Shown: one piece after another, positions 18,881 through 28,253 of the stretch
Layout: the number at the start of each line of letters is the position of its first letter
Numbering within the stretch: position 1 is the first letter of the stretch
From: Salinicola corii
GTDB taxonomy: Bacteria > Pseudomonadota > Gammaproteobacteria > Pseudomonadales > Halomonadaceae
Direction: 5' to 3'
Assembly (NCBI RefSeq): GCF_008298015.1
Contig: NZ_VTPX01000005.1
Location: 124,001 to 188,000 of the forward strand
Length of the DNA stretch: 64,000 nucleotides
Position numbers and translations under genes: made by a program
Notes under the pieces: model-generated
The model's input: only the letters and a program-made list of their open reading frames with translations
What the model was told of the DNA's origin: nothing
Databases searched by the model: none

Positions 18881-18917
18881 AAGAGGCCCCAACGTCGATA
18901 CGACGCCGGGGCCTCTT
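18881..18917 (-). terminator. Strong stem-loop downstream of the small secreted-protein gene
   Basis: A ten-pair stem, AAGAGGCCCC (18881-18890) against GGGGCCTCTT (18908-18917), with an inner CGTCG/CGACG stem closing the loop. It lies 59 bases beyond the stop of the 57-residue gene at 18976-19149 and before the gamma-CA gene on the same strand. The A-rich outer arm gives UU on either strand, as in many proteobacterial terminators. Confidence 0.82.
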
Positions 18918-18975
18918 GGTCACGCTTGCTGCTCGCCCGTTACTTTTACCTCACCACGACTCCTGCCCGTTATCT

Positions 18976-19149
18976 TCAGGCGGATTCTTCGTCCTGCTTC
19001 TCCTCGCTGGTAACGGAGGTAGCGACATTGCTACCGCTATAGGAAGTCTGGTGCTGGCTAGCTTCGCTCTCCGCTGCCATGGAAAACGGCAATACGGCGG
19101 AGACAACGATGGCGGCCAACATCGAAAACAGTTTGTTGAACGCTTTCAT
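18976..19149 (-). CDS. Small secreted protein, 57 residues
   Basis: Translation from ATG 19149 gives MKAFNKLFSMLAAIVV, then SAVLPFSMAAESEAS, a short polar middle with SYSGSNVATSVTS and an acidic tail EEKQDEESA. The N-terminal 24 residues are a textbook Sec signal peptide with likely cleavage after SMA. AAGGAG is 5 bases before the ATG and a strong terminator follows, so it is a complete monocistronic gene. The mature peptide is only about 33 residues, acidic and probably unstructured. No family recognised; the region is periplasmic or extracellular by prediction. Confidence 0.8.
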   Translation of the reverse strand: MKAFNKLFSMLAAIVVSAVLPFSMAAESEASQHQTSYSGSNVATSVTSEEKQDEESA

Positions 19150-19311
19150 AACCACTCCTTCGGCAATGGGCGCCCTGCGACGTTTTGTCGCGACGCATTG
19201 TTAGCATGCTAAAAGAATAATCGTCAGTCAAGCTCGGAATGGTCGGATATCGAATCCTTTCGCATTTATCCACCAGTGTTCAGACGCCAATGAGCAGCAT
19301 GGGCCGCTGAA

Positions 19312-19821
19312 TCAGTGTCCAATCCACGCCTCGATACCCAGTGCCTGCGGCACAGAGCGCAGCACTTCCGTCAGTTGGCGCGCGCTCTCGGAGCGACAGC
19401 CACTATCGTGCTTCAAGGTCGCCTCTTCACCATCATCGGTCGTCCACGTCACCACGTAATGGGAAAGATCCGTCACCTTCGGGCCGCAGTCCGGTGTGTC
19501 GAGCGTTGTTCCCATGGCCGGCTGCCAAGAGGAAAGCCGTTCTCTGACAAGCGCAAAGCGCTCGGGGTCGTTGGTACGCACCCGCTCACCTTCGACGGTC
19601 GTGAACTGCTCGCCGGTGAATCGGGTCGAACCATCCGCACCGATATCGACGCTGTAAACCGGGCAAGTGCCGTGGCAGGGCCCGGCACGGTATTGAATGT
19701 CGGTCACGCGCGGCTCGAGATCTGTTGAGCCCACCGTGGGACGCGCGCTCTGTTGGGTGCAGCCAGTAGCCAGCGAAGCTGCCAGCGCGATCATGAGAAA
19801 GCTTGCCGACTGGCGCATCAT
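19312..19821 (-). CDS. DUF6438-type lipoprotein
   Basis: 169 residues from the double ATG at 19821 with GAGGA upstream. The signal sequence ends in a lipobox (ASLATGC, Cys near residue 21), so it is a lipoprotein. The mature part begins its domain with ITDIQYRAGPCHGTCPVYSV-like sequence (VTDIQYRAGPCHGTCPVYSV, near 45), which is the hallmark of DUF6438, and has further Cys residues (DTPDCGPK, DSGCRSES) that could form disulfides in the periplasm. Function unknown. It stands alone between two promoter regions. Confidence 0.82.
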   Translation of the reverse strand: MMRQSASFLMIALAASLATGCTQQSARPTVGSTDLEPRVTDIQYRAGPCHGTCPVYSVDIGADGSTRFTGEQFTTVEGERVRTNDPERFALVRERLSSWQPAMGTTLDTPDCGPKVTDLSHYVVTWTTDDGEEATLKHDSGCRSESARQLTEVLRSVPQALGIEAWIGH

Positions 19822-20149
19822 GGGGTTCCTCGACGTGTCATGGATTTGAGCCCGTTCATTCGAGCACGATGACCAGGCATTTCGTTGCTTCGAAACCGAT
19901 GCCTCAAACAGTGCCCAGGACAACGATATCCTACCCTCTCTCGACGGCCGGCGTCGCCGGTTCCTTTCAATGTTGTAAAAATCCTACAATGAATGACAAC
20001 CATCTGTTTTTGAAAGATAAATGGAGGGAAACGTTACCAATACCCTCGCGCTGTCTCTGTCATAATCATGGCACTAACGCCACGACCTCATTAAACTGTC
20101 GTTCTAGTCGCGTTCGCGCCTGTCCGTATCCATCAGACAGAGAACCTTC
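19822..20149. other. Intergenic region between the lipoprotein and mqo genes
   Basis: About 330 bases without a supported gene. It must hold the divergent promoters of the DUF6438 lipoprotein and mqo. A short inverted repeat, TTGTA/TACAA separated by seven bases, is at about 19972-19989. CATAAT at 20061-20066 could be a -10 element for mqo, but I see no good -35 at standard spacing. Confidence 0.5.
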
Positions 20150-21754
20150 ATGAAATTGCGTCACGGCATGACATTCGTCTCCAGCCTGCAGACCCAGACT
20201 GGCGCCGAATCCGGCGAGACCCAAAACGTCGACGTCGTTCTCATCGGCGGCGGCACAATGAGCGCCACCCTGGGAACCCTGCTCCAGTCACTACAGCCCG
20301 ACTGGACCATCCACCTCTACGAGCGCCTGGACAAGGCTGCCGAAGAGAGCTCCAACGTCTGGAACAATGCCGGCACCGGCCATTCGGCCTTTGCCGAGAT
20401 GAACTACACCTCGCCACAGCCCGACGGCAGCGTCGACATCAAGCGCGCTGTCGGCATTACCGAGCAGTTCGAGGTGTCACGCCAGTTCTGGGCCAGCCAG
20501 GTGCGTGAAGGCGTGCTGGCCAACCCGCGCTCCTTCATCAACACCGTGCCGCACCTGAGCTTCGTTTGGAGCGGCGAGCGCGTGTCATTCCTGAAGACGC
20601 GCTTCGAGGCGATGCGGGAAAGCCCGCTCTACGCCGGCATGGAATACTCCGAGGATCCGCAGAAGATCTCGGAATGGATCCCGCTGGTCATGACGGGGCG
20701 CGACACCGACGAACCCGTGGCCGCGACCCGCATGCCGATCGGCACCGAGGTCAACTTCGGCGAGATTACCCGCCAGATGATGAACTCGCTGGCCCGCCGC
20801 GATAACTTCCACCTCTCCGTCAATACCCAGGTGCGCGATCTCAAGCGCAACGCGGACGGCAGTTGGAAAGTCACCGTGGCCAACACCAGCGACGGCGAGA
20901 ACGAGCGCAGCGTCAACGCGCGCTTCGTGTTCATCGGCGCCGGGGGTGCGGCGCTGCCGCTGCTGCAGAAGTCCGGCATTCCTGAAGCCCGGCAGTACGG
21001 CGGCTTCCCGGTAGGTGGTCAGTTTCTGTTCACCACCAATCCCGACGTGGTTGCCAAGCACGATGCCAAGGTCTATGGATTGGCGCCCGCCGGCTCGCCG
21101 CCGATGTCGGTACCGCACATCGACAAGCGCATCCTCGACGGTACCCCAGCGATCATGTTCGGCCCGTTCGCCACCTTCTCGAGCAAGTTCCTGAAGAACG
21201 GCTCATGGACCGACTTGGTCCGCTCGATCACGCCCAACAATCTGTGGCCGATGACCAAGGTCGGCATCAACAACCTGGATCTGGTGCGATATCTGATCAG
21301 CCAGCTTCGTATGTCGGAAAGCGGCCAGTTCAAGGAGCTCCAGAACTACTATCCCGAGGCCAACCGCGACGACTGGAAGCTGTGGACCGCCGGCCAGCGG
21401 GTGCAGACGATCAAGGATATCGAGGGCAAGGGCGGCACCCTGCAGTTCGGCACCGAGCTGGTGACCGGTGCGGAAGGCTCCATCGCCGCGCTGCTGGGCG
21501 CCTCGCCGGGCGCATCGACCGCACCGTCGATCATGCTCACCCTGCTCGGGAGAGTCTTCCCCGATCGGGTGGCCAGCGAAGCGTGGCAGGCCAAGCTGAA
21601 GTCGATGATCCCTTCCTATGGCAAGGCACTGACCGACAACCCGCAACTGCTCTACGACGTTCGCGCCATGTCACGCGAGCTGCTGGAGCTTAGCGAGCCG
21701 GACCTGACCACGACACCCGTACCGAAGTCGGAGCCGGAAATCAGCGACAGCTGA
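20150..21754 (+). CDS. mqo: Malate:quinone oxidoreductase
   Basis: 534 residues, full length. This FAD-dependent, membrane-associated enzyme oxidises malate to oxaloacetate and passes electrons to quinone in the TCA cycle. Visible: the dinucleotide fold [19 protein letters not shown] (near residue 27), [24 protein letters not shown], and the family block [21 protein letters not shown]-like (near 125). The C-terminal [19 protein letters not shown] is also characteristic. GAGAA precedes the ATG. Single-gene transcript ending in a long hairpin at 21779. Confidence 0.97.
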   Translation: MKLRHGMTFVSSLQTQTGAESGETQNVDVVLIGGGTMSATLGTLLQSLQPDWTIHLYERLDKAAEESSNVWNNAGTGHSAFAEMNYTSPQPDGSVDIKRAVGITEQFEVSRQFWASQVREGVLANPRSFINTVPHLSFVWSGERVSFLKTRFEAMRESPLYAGMEYSEDPQKISEWIPLVMTGRDTDEPVAATRMPIGTEVNFGEITRQMMNSLARRDNFHLSVNTQVRDLKRNADGSWKVTVANTSDGENERSVNARFVFIGAGGAALPLLQKSGIPEARQYGGFPVGGQFLFTTNPDVVAKHDAKVYGLAPAGSPPMSVPHIDKRILDGTPAIMFGPFATFSSKFLKNGSWTDLVRSITPNNLWPMTKVGINNLDLVRYLISQLRMSESGQFKELQNYYPEANRDDWKLWTAGQRVQTIKDIEGKGGTLQFGTELVTGAEGSIAALLGASPGASTAPSIMLTLLGRVFPDRVASEAWQAKLKSMIPSYGKALTDNPQLLYDVRAMSRELLELSEPDLTTTPVPKSEPEISDS

Positions 21755-21778
21755 TCCCGATCGCCGCTCTCGGCAAAG

Positions 21779-21814
21779 ATATCGTCCGCCTGGCTGAGCC
21801 AGGGCGGACGATAT
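21779..21814. terminator. Long hairpin between convergent mqo and Atu4866-like genes
   Basis: ATATCGTCCGCCTGG pairs with CCAGGGCGGACGATAT around a five-base loop: fifteen pairs with one bulged G. It sits 25 bases after mqo and 31 bases after the convergent gene's stop. There is no long T tract, so it may protect 3' ends as well as terminate. Confidence 0.75.
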
Positions 21815-21844
21815 GTTCGACCCCATGTCTCGCTTTTCGCCGCT

Positions 21845-22222
21845 CTATCTCGCTCCTGGCGGTGCCTCCTGCCGATACAGCACCATCCCACCGTGATGCA
21901 GAACACCATCGATGAAATCGCCATCGGCGGTAAAGCCCGTGTCGTCCCAGTACTCGATGTGGTCTCCGGTGATTTCGTAGCGGCCCTGGTAGGCACTCTC
22001 CCGCGTCCCCCTGGCCTCGTCGTAACGGCCATTCGGTAGCAGTTCGTGGCGGACGTGGCCGTCTGCCGTCGCCCATAAGCCAACGTAGGATCGATCTGTC
22101 ATGTCGGTGACTCCCCCGTGATTCTCTGCGGATGCCTGGGCCACCAAGAAGCCGAGCACGGCAGTGAAGATGCCGATGCACGTTTTTCGGTAGCCACGGA
22201 AACAGCGGACGCGGCCGGTCAT
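21845..22222 (-). CDS. Atu4866-domain protein with signal peptide
   Basis: 125 residues. After an N-terminal signal-like segment (IGIFTAVLGFLVAQASAE) comes a compact domain with VGLWATADGHVRHELLPNGRYDE-type sequence, YQGRYEITGDHIEYWDD and FIDGVLHHGGMVLYR, which match the Agrobacterium Atu4866 family of small beta-rich proteins of unknown function. It overlaps the upstream carboxymuconolactone-like gene by ATGA, so the two are coupled. Both are predicted to be exported, which is unusual for such pairs. Confidence 0.85.
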   Translation of the reverse strand: MTGRVRCFRGYRKTCIGIFTAVLGFLVAQASAENHGGVTDMTDRSYVGLWATADGHVRHELLPNGRYDEARGTRESAYQGRYEITGDHIEYWDDTGFTADGDFIDGVLHHGGMVLYRQEAPPGAR

Positions 22223-22701
22223 GGCCCGTCCTCGACACGCTGGCGCCGCTCCTGGAACAGCTCGGCCAGAGCGGCGGATGCTGCGATCGCCGGCGGAAAT
22301 CCGGCATGTACGGTCGTCAGGTAGATGACCTCCTTCAACTCTTCCTCGCTGACACCGGCATTCAGGGCGTAACCGGCGTGAATCTTCATGTAGTCAGGCT
22401 GGCCGAGAGCGGCGAAGACACCGACAGTGATCAGCTGACGAGTACGATCGTCCAGTATCTCGCGGCTCCACACCTCACCCAGCGCATAGCCCTGGGTGGC
22501 ATCGGCGAGAAAGGGAAATTCCTCGCGCATGGCCTCCAGCGCGGGCTGGGGCTGCCCCTGGTTGAGGCGCTCGATCACTTCCCTTCCCGCCTCCAGGCGT
22601 TCCCGCTCGCTCGCGGCATGCGCCGGTTCGAGAGCGAACAGCGCCGCCGAGAGCCATAGTGCCCCGTAGCAACATGATGAACCCAGTGTCGTCAACGTCA
22701 T
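22219..22701 (-). CDS. Exported carboxymuconolactone-decarboxylase-like protein
   Basis: 160 residues. The first about 30 are a signal peptide (WLSAALFALEPAHAAS). The rest is the alpha-helical CMD/AhpD fold (LDDRTRQLITVGVFAALGQPDYMKIHAGYALNAGVSEEEL, ELKEVIYLTTVHAGFPPA). It lacks the CxxC pair of the AhpD peroxidases. GGAGG lies 7 bases before the ATG. Coupled to the Atu4866-like gene; the SDR at 22743 is just upstream on the same strand, so the three may form one operon. Periplasmic location is predicted; substrate unknown. Confidence 0.87.
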   Translation of the reverse strand: MTLTTLGSSCCYGALWLSAALFALEPAHAASERERLEAGREVIERLNQGQPQPALEAMREEFPFLADATQGYALGEVWSREILDDRTRQLITVGVFAALGQPDYMKIHAGYALNAGVSEEELKEVIYLTTVHAGFPPAIAASAALAELFQERRQRVEDGP

Positions 22702-22742
22702 CTCGCATCCTCCATTTCAGGTGTCCGATCCAGCGGCCACGG

Positions 22743-23480
22743 TCAGTAGGGACTGGCCGTGGGGCGAACGATGATTTCGCTGACATCGACGGTGGCCGGC
22801 TGTTCGATGGCGAAGGCGATCGATCGGGCAATGGCCTCGGCCGGTATGGCGTCTTGGCGGAAGGTTCGCATCGTCTCCTGGGCGGTCGGATCGGTGATCG
22901 AATCGGCAAGATCGGACTCGGTGACACCGGGACTGATCACGGTCACGCGGATGTCGCCCCCCACCTCCTGACGCAGCCCTTCGGAGATCGCCTCCACGGC
23001 GAACTTGGTCGCGCAGTAGACGGCCGCGGTGGGCGAGACCGCATGTCCACCAATGGAGGAGAGATTGATGATCTGCCCCGCCTTCTGGTCCTGCATGACC
23101 GGTAGCACAGCCGCGACACCGTGGAGGACACCACGAATGTTGACGTCGATCATCCGGTTCCACTCGTCCAGCTTGAGCGCCTCGAGCTTGGAAAGCGGCA
23201 TGACGCCGGCGTTGTTGATGATGACATCGACGCGGCCATAGGTTTCCTGTGCTGCGGTGACGAAACCCCGCATGGAATCGATGGACGTGACATCGAGCTG
23301 GCGCCAGCTGGCCTCGCCACCCCCCTCTCGTATCTCGTCGGCCAGACGTTCGAGCCGGTCGACGCGACGCGCCCCCAGCATCAGTCGAGCCCCCCGTGCC
23401 CCCAGATAACGGGCGGTGGCTTCGCCGATGCCGCTACTCGCGCCGGTGATCAGAATGATCTTGTCTGCAAGATCCGTCAT
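22743..23480 (-). CDS. Short-chain dehydrogenase/reductase (SDR)
   Basis: 245 residues from MTDLADK at 23480, with GAGG upstream; the extension to 23525 is not needed. Classical SDR motifs: cofactor loop ITGASSGIGEATAR (about residues 10-23), NNAGVMP (near 86), catalytic Ser in LSSIGGHA and Tyr-x-x-x-Lys in YCATKFAVE (near 152). The Arg residues after the first strand (GARRVDRLERL) suggest NADP(H). It heads a probable operon with the CMD-like and Atu4866-like genes and is downstream of a LysR regulator. Substrate unknown. Confidence 0.93.
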   Translation of the reverse strand: MTDLADKIILITGASSGIGEATARYLGARGARLMLGARRVDRLERLADEIREGGGEASWRQLDVTSIDSMRGFVTAAQETYGRVDVIINNAGVMPLSKLEALKLDEWNRMIDVNIRGVLHGVAAVLPVMQDQKAGQIINLSSIGGHAVSPTAAVYCATKFAVEAISEGLRQEVGGDIRVTVISPGVTESDLADSITDPTAQETMRTFRQDAIPAEAIARSIAFAIEQPATVDVSEIIVRPTASPY

Positions 23481-23743
23481 GGTGACTACCTCGTATCGTG
23501 AAGGGTCGTGCAATGGCACGACCAACGAGGAGCAGTCTATTGAGTGAGGGCAAAACGATAATCGGGGAATATATTCATGAGTTATGAAGCTGGACAGACA
23601 TAATTGGACAAAAGCGGCGACGAGCCCGGGAATCGCTCACCCCTCGGGACCTCGCCAACCGCCAGCCTCAGGGTCTGATCGCCACGCTTCGTCTGCCCTT
23701 GCACGGGGCGTCCCGTGCGAAGGCCTGACCGACGCGTCGCGGC

Positions 23744-24637
23744 TCAGCCGTTCCGCTTGAGGAAGTCGATGAAGGTCCGCATCGCGGCTAGGTGGTGACG
23801 CTGACGCGGGTAACAGAAGTAGAATCCATCGAACGGCGCGCACCACTCGTCGAGCATGGTCACCAGACGCCCCTCGCGGATCAGCGGGGCTGCCCAGGCA
23901 TCGACGGTGAAGGCGATGCCGACGCCGTTGATCGCAGCCTCGAGCATGGCTCTCAGATCGTTGACGATCAGCGGGCCATGGACGGCGACCCGAAACCAGC
24001 CGCCGTCGCGATGAAACTCCCATTGATACGGATGCATCTGCCCAGGCCAGCGCCAATTGATGCAGCGATGCCGATGCAGGTCGGAGGGCGTCCTGGGTTT
24101 GCCGTGGCGCTTCACGTACGCCGGTGAAGCGACCACGCAGTGGCGCAGGGTCGCGCCCAGCGGCATCGCGATCATGTCCTGCTCGAGCAGTTCGCCGAGC
24201 CGAATCGCCCCGTCGAAGCCGGCTTCGATCATGTCGACCGGCTGATCGTCCAGGGTCAGATCCAGTTCGATATCGGGATACGCCTCGGCAAAGCGGGCCA
24301 GTAGAGGTGCCAGGTAGAGCTGGTAACCGACCCGGAAGGCGTGAAGGCGCAATCGGCCCTGGGGTCGCTCACCGAGTTCGGCGGCATCCGCGACGGCCGC
24401 TTCGACCTCCTCGACCGCCGGCTTCAGGCGGGCAAGCAGCCTTTCCCCCGCCTGGCTCAACCCGACCCGGCGGGTGGTGCGATGAAACAGCCGGACGTCG
24501 AGCCTCGCCTCGAGCCCCTTGATGGTCTGGCTCAGGGCCGATGGCGAGACCTGCAGCGCTTCCGCCGCGCGAACGAAACTGCCCTGCTCGGCAACGGCGA
24601 GAAACGCCTGCAGTTCGGCGAATTCACTACCGCGCAT
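23744..24637 (-). CDS. LysR-family transcriptional regulator
   Basis: About 297 residues: N-terminal winged HTH ([39 protein letters not shown]) and a LysR substrate-binding domain ([37 protein letters not shown]). The set of conserved Trp and the RCINWRWPG block place it with the CrgA/PA2206-like group that often controls SDR and oxidoreductase genes. I prefer the ATG at 24637; a GTG at 24643 is possible. The start overlaps the end of ampC. It probably controls the SDR operon at 22743-23480, 260 bases downstream. Confidence 0.92.
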   Translation of the reverse strand: MRGSEFAELQAFLAVAEQGSFVRAAEALQVSPSALSQTIKGLEARLDVRLFHRTTRRVGLSQAGERLLARLKPAVEEVEAAVADAAELGERPQGRLRLHAFRVGYQLYLAPLLARFAEAYPDIELDLTLDDQPVDMIEAGFDGAIRLGELLEQDMIAMPLGATLRHCVVASPAYVKRHGKPRTPSDLHRHRCINWRWPGQMHPYQWEFHRDGGWFRVAVHGPLIVNDLRAMLEAAINGVGIAFTVDAWAAPLIREGRLVTMLDEWCAPFDGFYFCYPRQRHHLAAMRTFIDFLKRNG

Positions 24638-25796
24638 CGCCACCGTCGATCACGTCCAGCTTCGACAGCATCTCGTAGGCCGCCTTGACGCGCGCATCGT
24701 TGGGATAGTTTCTGTTGGCCAGCATCACCAGCCCGACCTGCTTGCCGGGCACCAGGACCACGTAGCCGCCGAAGCCGTTGGTGGAGCCGGTCTTGTTGAT
24801 CCAGACGTCTTCCCGCGGCGCCTGCGGTGGCTCGATCGCCTCGGCCGGGTTGGGTTTCAGGATCATGTCGTAGCCGTTGCCCGCCAGCAGCGTGTCCAGC
24901 GAGACCGGCAGCGGGTACTGCTCCCAGATCAGGTCCTGGGTCATGTCGCCGACCTGGAAATTGCCCTGGCGCGTGACGTCGATCGCCTGCTGCAGGTCGT
25001 CATCGACCTCGAGCAGACCGAGATTGGCCTGCACCAGCCGGGCCAGGTCACCGGCAGTGGTCTTGATGCCGTAGGCCTCGTCATCGAGCACGCCGGGCGC
25101 CACGCGAATCGGCTCGCCCTGCTTGTCCTCACCCATGGCGTAATGCGTCATCTGCGCCTCGGGGACGTCGTACCAGGTGTGCTGCAACCCCAGCGGTTCC
25201 AGCACGCGAGCCTGCATCGCCGGCACGAACGCCTGATCGAGACTGGCGGCGGTTTCCATGCCCAGCAGGCCGATGCCCAGGTTGGAGTAGGTTCGCACCT
25301 CGCCGATCGCCGCGGTGGGCTGCCACTGCCGATACCAAGTCATCAGCGAGTCGCGGTCCGTCACCTCGTCGGGCACGAACAGCGGCAGCCCGCCGGTGGT
25401 GTGGGTGCCCAGGTTACGCCCGGAGATCTCGTCGAACGCGCTGCCCTCGAGCGCCGGCAGATAACGGCTGACCGGCGCCTCGAGATCGAGCCTGCCCTCG
25501 ACGGCGGCGAGTGATGCCAGCGTGGCGGTGAACGTCTTGCTGAGCGAGCCGATCTCGAACAGGGTGTCACCATCGACCGGTGTGCCGTTGTCACGCTCGG
25601 CGACGCCGTAGTTCAGTACCTGCGTTCCCTGCGGGCGAACCACCGCCACCGCCATGCCGGGAATGCTCTGCTGGCGCATCAGCGACTCGATGACCGGATC
25701 GACGACACCGCGAACATCGGCGTCACCGCCCTCCGCCAGCGCCAGACTCGACGAGCCCAGCAGCAGTAGCGACATTCCCAACGTGATTCCTTTCAT
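24627..25796 (-). CDS. ampC: Class C (AmpC-type) beta-lactamase
   Basis: 389 residues, the usual AmpC length, with a signal peptide ([18 protein letters not shown]). Serine beta-lactamase motifs are present in order: SLSK at residues 84-87 (nucleophile), YSN near 170 and [11 protein letters not shown] near 336. It is predicted to be periplasmic and to hydrolyse cephalosporins. ATG 25796 is preceded by GAGGA; the frame extends to 25862 without support. The LysR gene next to it is codirectional and overlapping, not the divergent AmpR arrangement, so induction by an AmpR is not evident here. Confidence 0.93.
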   Translation of the reverse strand: MKGITLGMSLLLLGSSSLALAEGGDADVRGVVDPVIESLMRQQSIPGMAVAVVRPQGTQVLNYGVAERDNGTPVDGDTLFEIGSLSKTFTATLASLAAVEGRLDLEAPVSRYLPALEGSAFDEISGRNLGTHTTGGLPLFVPDEVTDRDSLMTWYRQWQPTAAIGEVRTYSNLGIGLLGMETAASLDQAFVPAMQARVLEPLGLQHTWYDVPEAQMTHYAMGEDKQGEPIRVAPGVLDDEAYGIKTTAGDLARLVQANLGLLEVDDDLQQAIDVTRQGNFQVGDMTQDLIWEQYPLPVSLDTLLAGNGYDMILKPNPAEAIEPPQAPREDVWINKTGSTNGFGGYVVLVPGKQVGLVMLANRNYPNDARVKAAYEMLSKLDVIDGGDAR

Positions 25797-25904
25797 GACG
25801 ATTTCGATCCTCGGCAGTGTGCGCCGACAGGAATCGTCGGGCGCGGAAAACGGTGCCGCCAATCATGCGCAAAAACAACACAAACCGAAACCGTCGTCGA
25901 TCGG

Positions 25905-28253
25905 CTACAGCAGCTTGTCCAGCGTGATCGGTAGATCGCGGACGCGCTTGCCGCAGGCGTTGTAGACGGCGTTGGCCACCGCCGCGCCGACGCCGGTGAT
26001 GCCGATCTCGCCGATGCCATGAGCCCCCATGGGCGTGTGCGGGTCGGGAATGTCGGTCCACATCACCTCGATCTCCGGCACGTCCATCTGCACCGGCACG
26101 TGATAGTCGGCGAGGCTCGGGTTCATCACCCGGCCGCTGCGCGGATCGAACAGCGTCTCCTCCATCAACGCCAGGCCGAGACCCATGATCATGCCGCCGC
26201 GAAACTGGCTCGTCGCTGTCTTGGGGTTGAGGATCCGACCGCAGTCGAACGACCCCAGCAGACGACGAATACGCACCTCGCCGGTTACGCCATTCACGCC
26301 CGCCTCGCAGAAGATGGTGCCGAAGGAGTGCATCGACCAGTTGGCGAGCTCTTCCGACCCGGCGGCGTCCGCCTCCACGGAGAGCTCGCTCCGCCCGGCG
26401 CGCGCCAGGATCTGCCGATAGCTCTCGAAGCGCGAACCGTCGCCGATCGCGCCCAGCCCTTCGTTCCGACACTCGATCTCGTCCGGTGCAAGGCCGGACA
26501 GTGGCGAATCCTGGCCCACCAGCGCCAGCAGTTCAGCGACCAGCGCCCGCTGCGCCGCGATCACCGCACCGCCGATCGCCGCCGTCTGCTGCGAGCCGCC
26601 CGCCAGCACGCTTCCGGTTAGGCGCGAATCGCCATAGTGGAAAGCGACCTTCTCCACCGGCAAGCCCAGCCGCGCGGCGGCGACCTGGGTCTGCACCGTC
26701 GCCGTGCCCATGCCCATCTCGTGAGCGGCGATACCCACGGTCGCGCCGTCAGGCGTGAGCGTGATCCGCGCCGCCGCCCCGGGCATGCGCATATAGGGAT
26801 AGGTCGCCGTCGCACAGCCCAGGCCGATCTGCCATTCGCCCTCGCGTCGACGACCGGGCGTGGCGCTCCGCTCGGACCAGCCGAAGCGTTCGGCGCCGCT
26901 GCGAGCCGCTTCCAGCAGGTGGCGCGAGGAGAACGCCAGCCCGCTGGTGGGGTCGCGTTCCGGCTCGTTGCGCGCCCTCAGCTCGAGAGGATCCATGCTG
27001 AGCTGATCGGCGAGTTCGTCCAGCGCCGACTCCAGCGCGAAGGTGCTCACCGATTCCCCCGGCGCGCGCATGAAGGTATTGGCCAGCATGTGCATGTCCG
27101 CCACATCGATCGACAGTCGGATATGGTCGGCGGCGTACAGGCACTTGGTGGCCTGGAAGAAAGGCTCCGGTAGGTTGTTGTGGCGGGTCATCGCCGCGAC
27201 ACCCGAGTGGATCAGCGCCTGCAGCCTGCCATTTTCATCCGCGCCGAGGGCCATCCGCTGCTCGGTGCAGGCCCGCCCGCCGACGACGCGATAGACGCCC
27301 TTGCGCGACAGCGCCAGCCGTACCGGACGATCCGCGAGCTTGGCCGCCGCCGCGGCCAGGATCTGATGCTGCCACAGCGTCTTGCCGCCAAAGCCACCGC
27401 CCACGAAGGGCGAGGTGATATGAATCTGCGCGGCATCGATGCCGAACACCTCGGCCAGCGATGCCACGGCCAGATCGACACACTGGGAGGCATCGTGAAT
27501 CCGCAGCGTTTCGCCCTCCCCCTCCGACTCGTTCACCCACGCCAGCGTCAGCGCATGGGGCTCGATGGCGTTGTGATTGTGGCGCGGCGTGGTGTAGGTG
27601 GCATCGATACGATGCACTGCGGCTTCGAACGCGGCGTCGGCATCGCCGACCGTGATCTCCGCCGGCCCGCCCAGCACGTTGTCCGGCTGACGCGCCTGGG
27701 CTTTCGCCAGCTCGAAATCGATCATTGCCGGCTCCGCCGCGTAATCCACGCGGATGCTTTCGGCGGCGGCATCGGCCTGTTCCTGGGTCTCGGCCAGCAC
27801 CAGCGCCACCGGCTGGCCGTTCCAGTGGACGCGATCGGTCTGCATGATCGGATGATCGTCGCCGGCGGCGCCGTTGGGCGAGCGCAGGAACACCGGTGGG
27901 GTATTGAGTCGCGGCGCGTTTTCGTGGGTCATCACCAATACCACGCCGTCCATCGCCTCGGCTTCACGCCGATCGATAGCCAGGATCCGGCCGTTGGCGA
28001 TGGCGCTGTAGACCAGCGCAGCGTAGACCATGCCGTCGAAGATGAACTCGCCGGCAAAGCGCGCGCCGCCGGTGACCTTCTCCGCCCCATCGACGCGCGA
28101 CAACGGCGCGCCGATCCCGATTCGCCCCTTCTCGCTCAGGGGATCCGGCCGGCCCTCCGGACGCCAGTAATCCCCGGCCAGGGCGACGCCCGCTGGCTGG
28201 TTATCGCCCGACCGTTCGTTATCGCCCGATCGTCCTTTATCGAGAGCACTCAT
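25905..28253 (-). CDS. Molybdopterin subunit of aldehyde oxidoreductase (PaoC/YagR-like)
   Basis: 782 residues, full length for the large subunit of xanthine-oxidase-family enzymes. Seen: GIGAPLSRVDGAEKVTGGARFAGE near the start, SPFVGGGFGGKTLW (Mo-cofactor binding, near 280), FMRAPGESV (near 385) and the catalytic Glu in GAHGIGEIGITG near the C-terminus. It hydroxylates an aldehyde or heterocycle, electrons passing to the partner Fe-S and FAD subunits. The ATG overlaps the stop of the FAD-subunit gene. The typical insertion chaperone gene (paoD/xdhC type) is not in the window. Confidence 0.93.
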   Translation of the reverse strand: MSALDKGRSGDNERSGDNQPAGVALAGDYWRPEGRPDPLSEKGRIGIGAPLSRVDGAEKVTGGARFAGEFIFDGMVYAALVYSAIANGRILAIDRREAEAMDGVVLVMTHENAPRLNTPPVFLRSPNGAAGDDHPIMQTDRVHWNGQPVALVLAETQEQADAAAESIRVDYAAEPAMIDFELAKAQARQPDNVLGGPAEITVGDADAAFEAAVHRIDATYTTPRHNHNAIEPHALTLAWVNESEGEGETLRIHDASQCVDLAVASLAEVFGIDAAQIHITSPFVGGGFGGKTLWQHQILAAAAAKLADRPVRLALSRKGVYRVVGGRACTEQRMALGADENGRLQALIHSGVAAMTRHNNLPEPFFQATKCLYAADHIRLSIDVADMHMLANTFMRAPGESVSTFALESALDELADQLSMDPLELRARNEPERDPTSGLAFSSRHLLEAARSGAERFGWSERSATPGRRREGEWQIGLGCATATYPYMRMPGAAARITLTPDGATVGIAAHEMGMGTATVQTQVAAARLGLPVEKVAFHYGDSRLTGSVLAGGSQQTAAIGGAVIAAQRALVAELLALVGQDSPLSGLAPDEIECRNEGLGAIGDGSRFESYRQILARAGRSELSVEADAAGSEELANWSMHSFGTIFCEAGVNGVTGEVRIRRLLGSFDCGRILNPKTATSQFRGGMIMGLGLALMEETLFDPRSGRVMNPSLADYHVPVQMDVPEIEVMWTDIPDPHTPMGAHGIGEIGITGVGAAVANAVYNACGKRVRDLPITLDKLL

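Noticed and set aside
23744-25796. AmpR-AmpC inducible pair
   Set aside because: The LysR gene is codirectional with and overlaps the end of ampC; AmpR is normally divergent. Its relatives regulate SDR-type genes.
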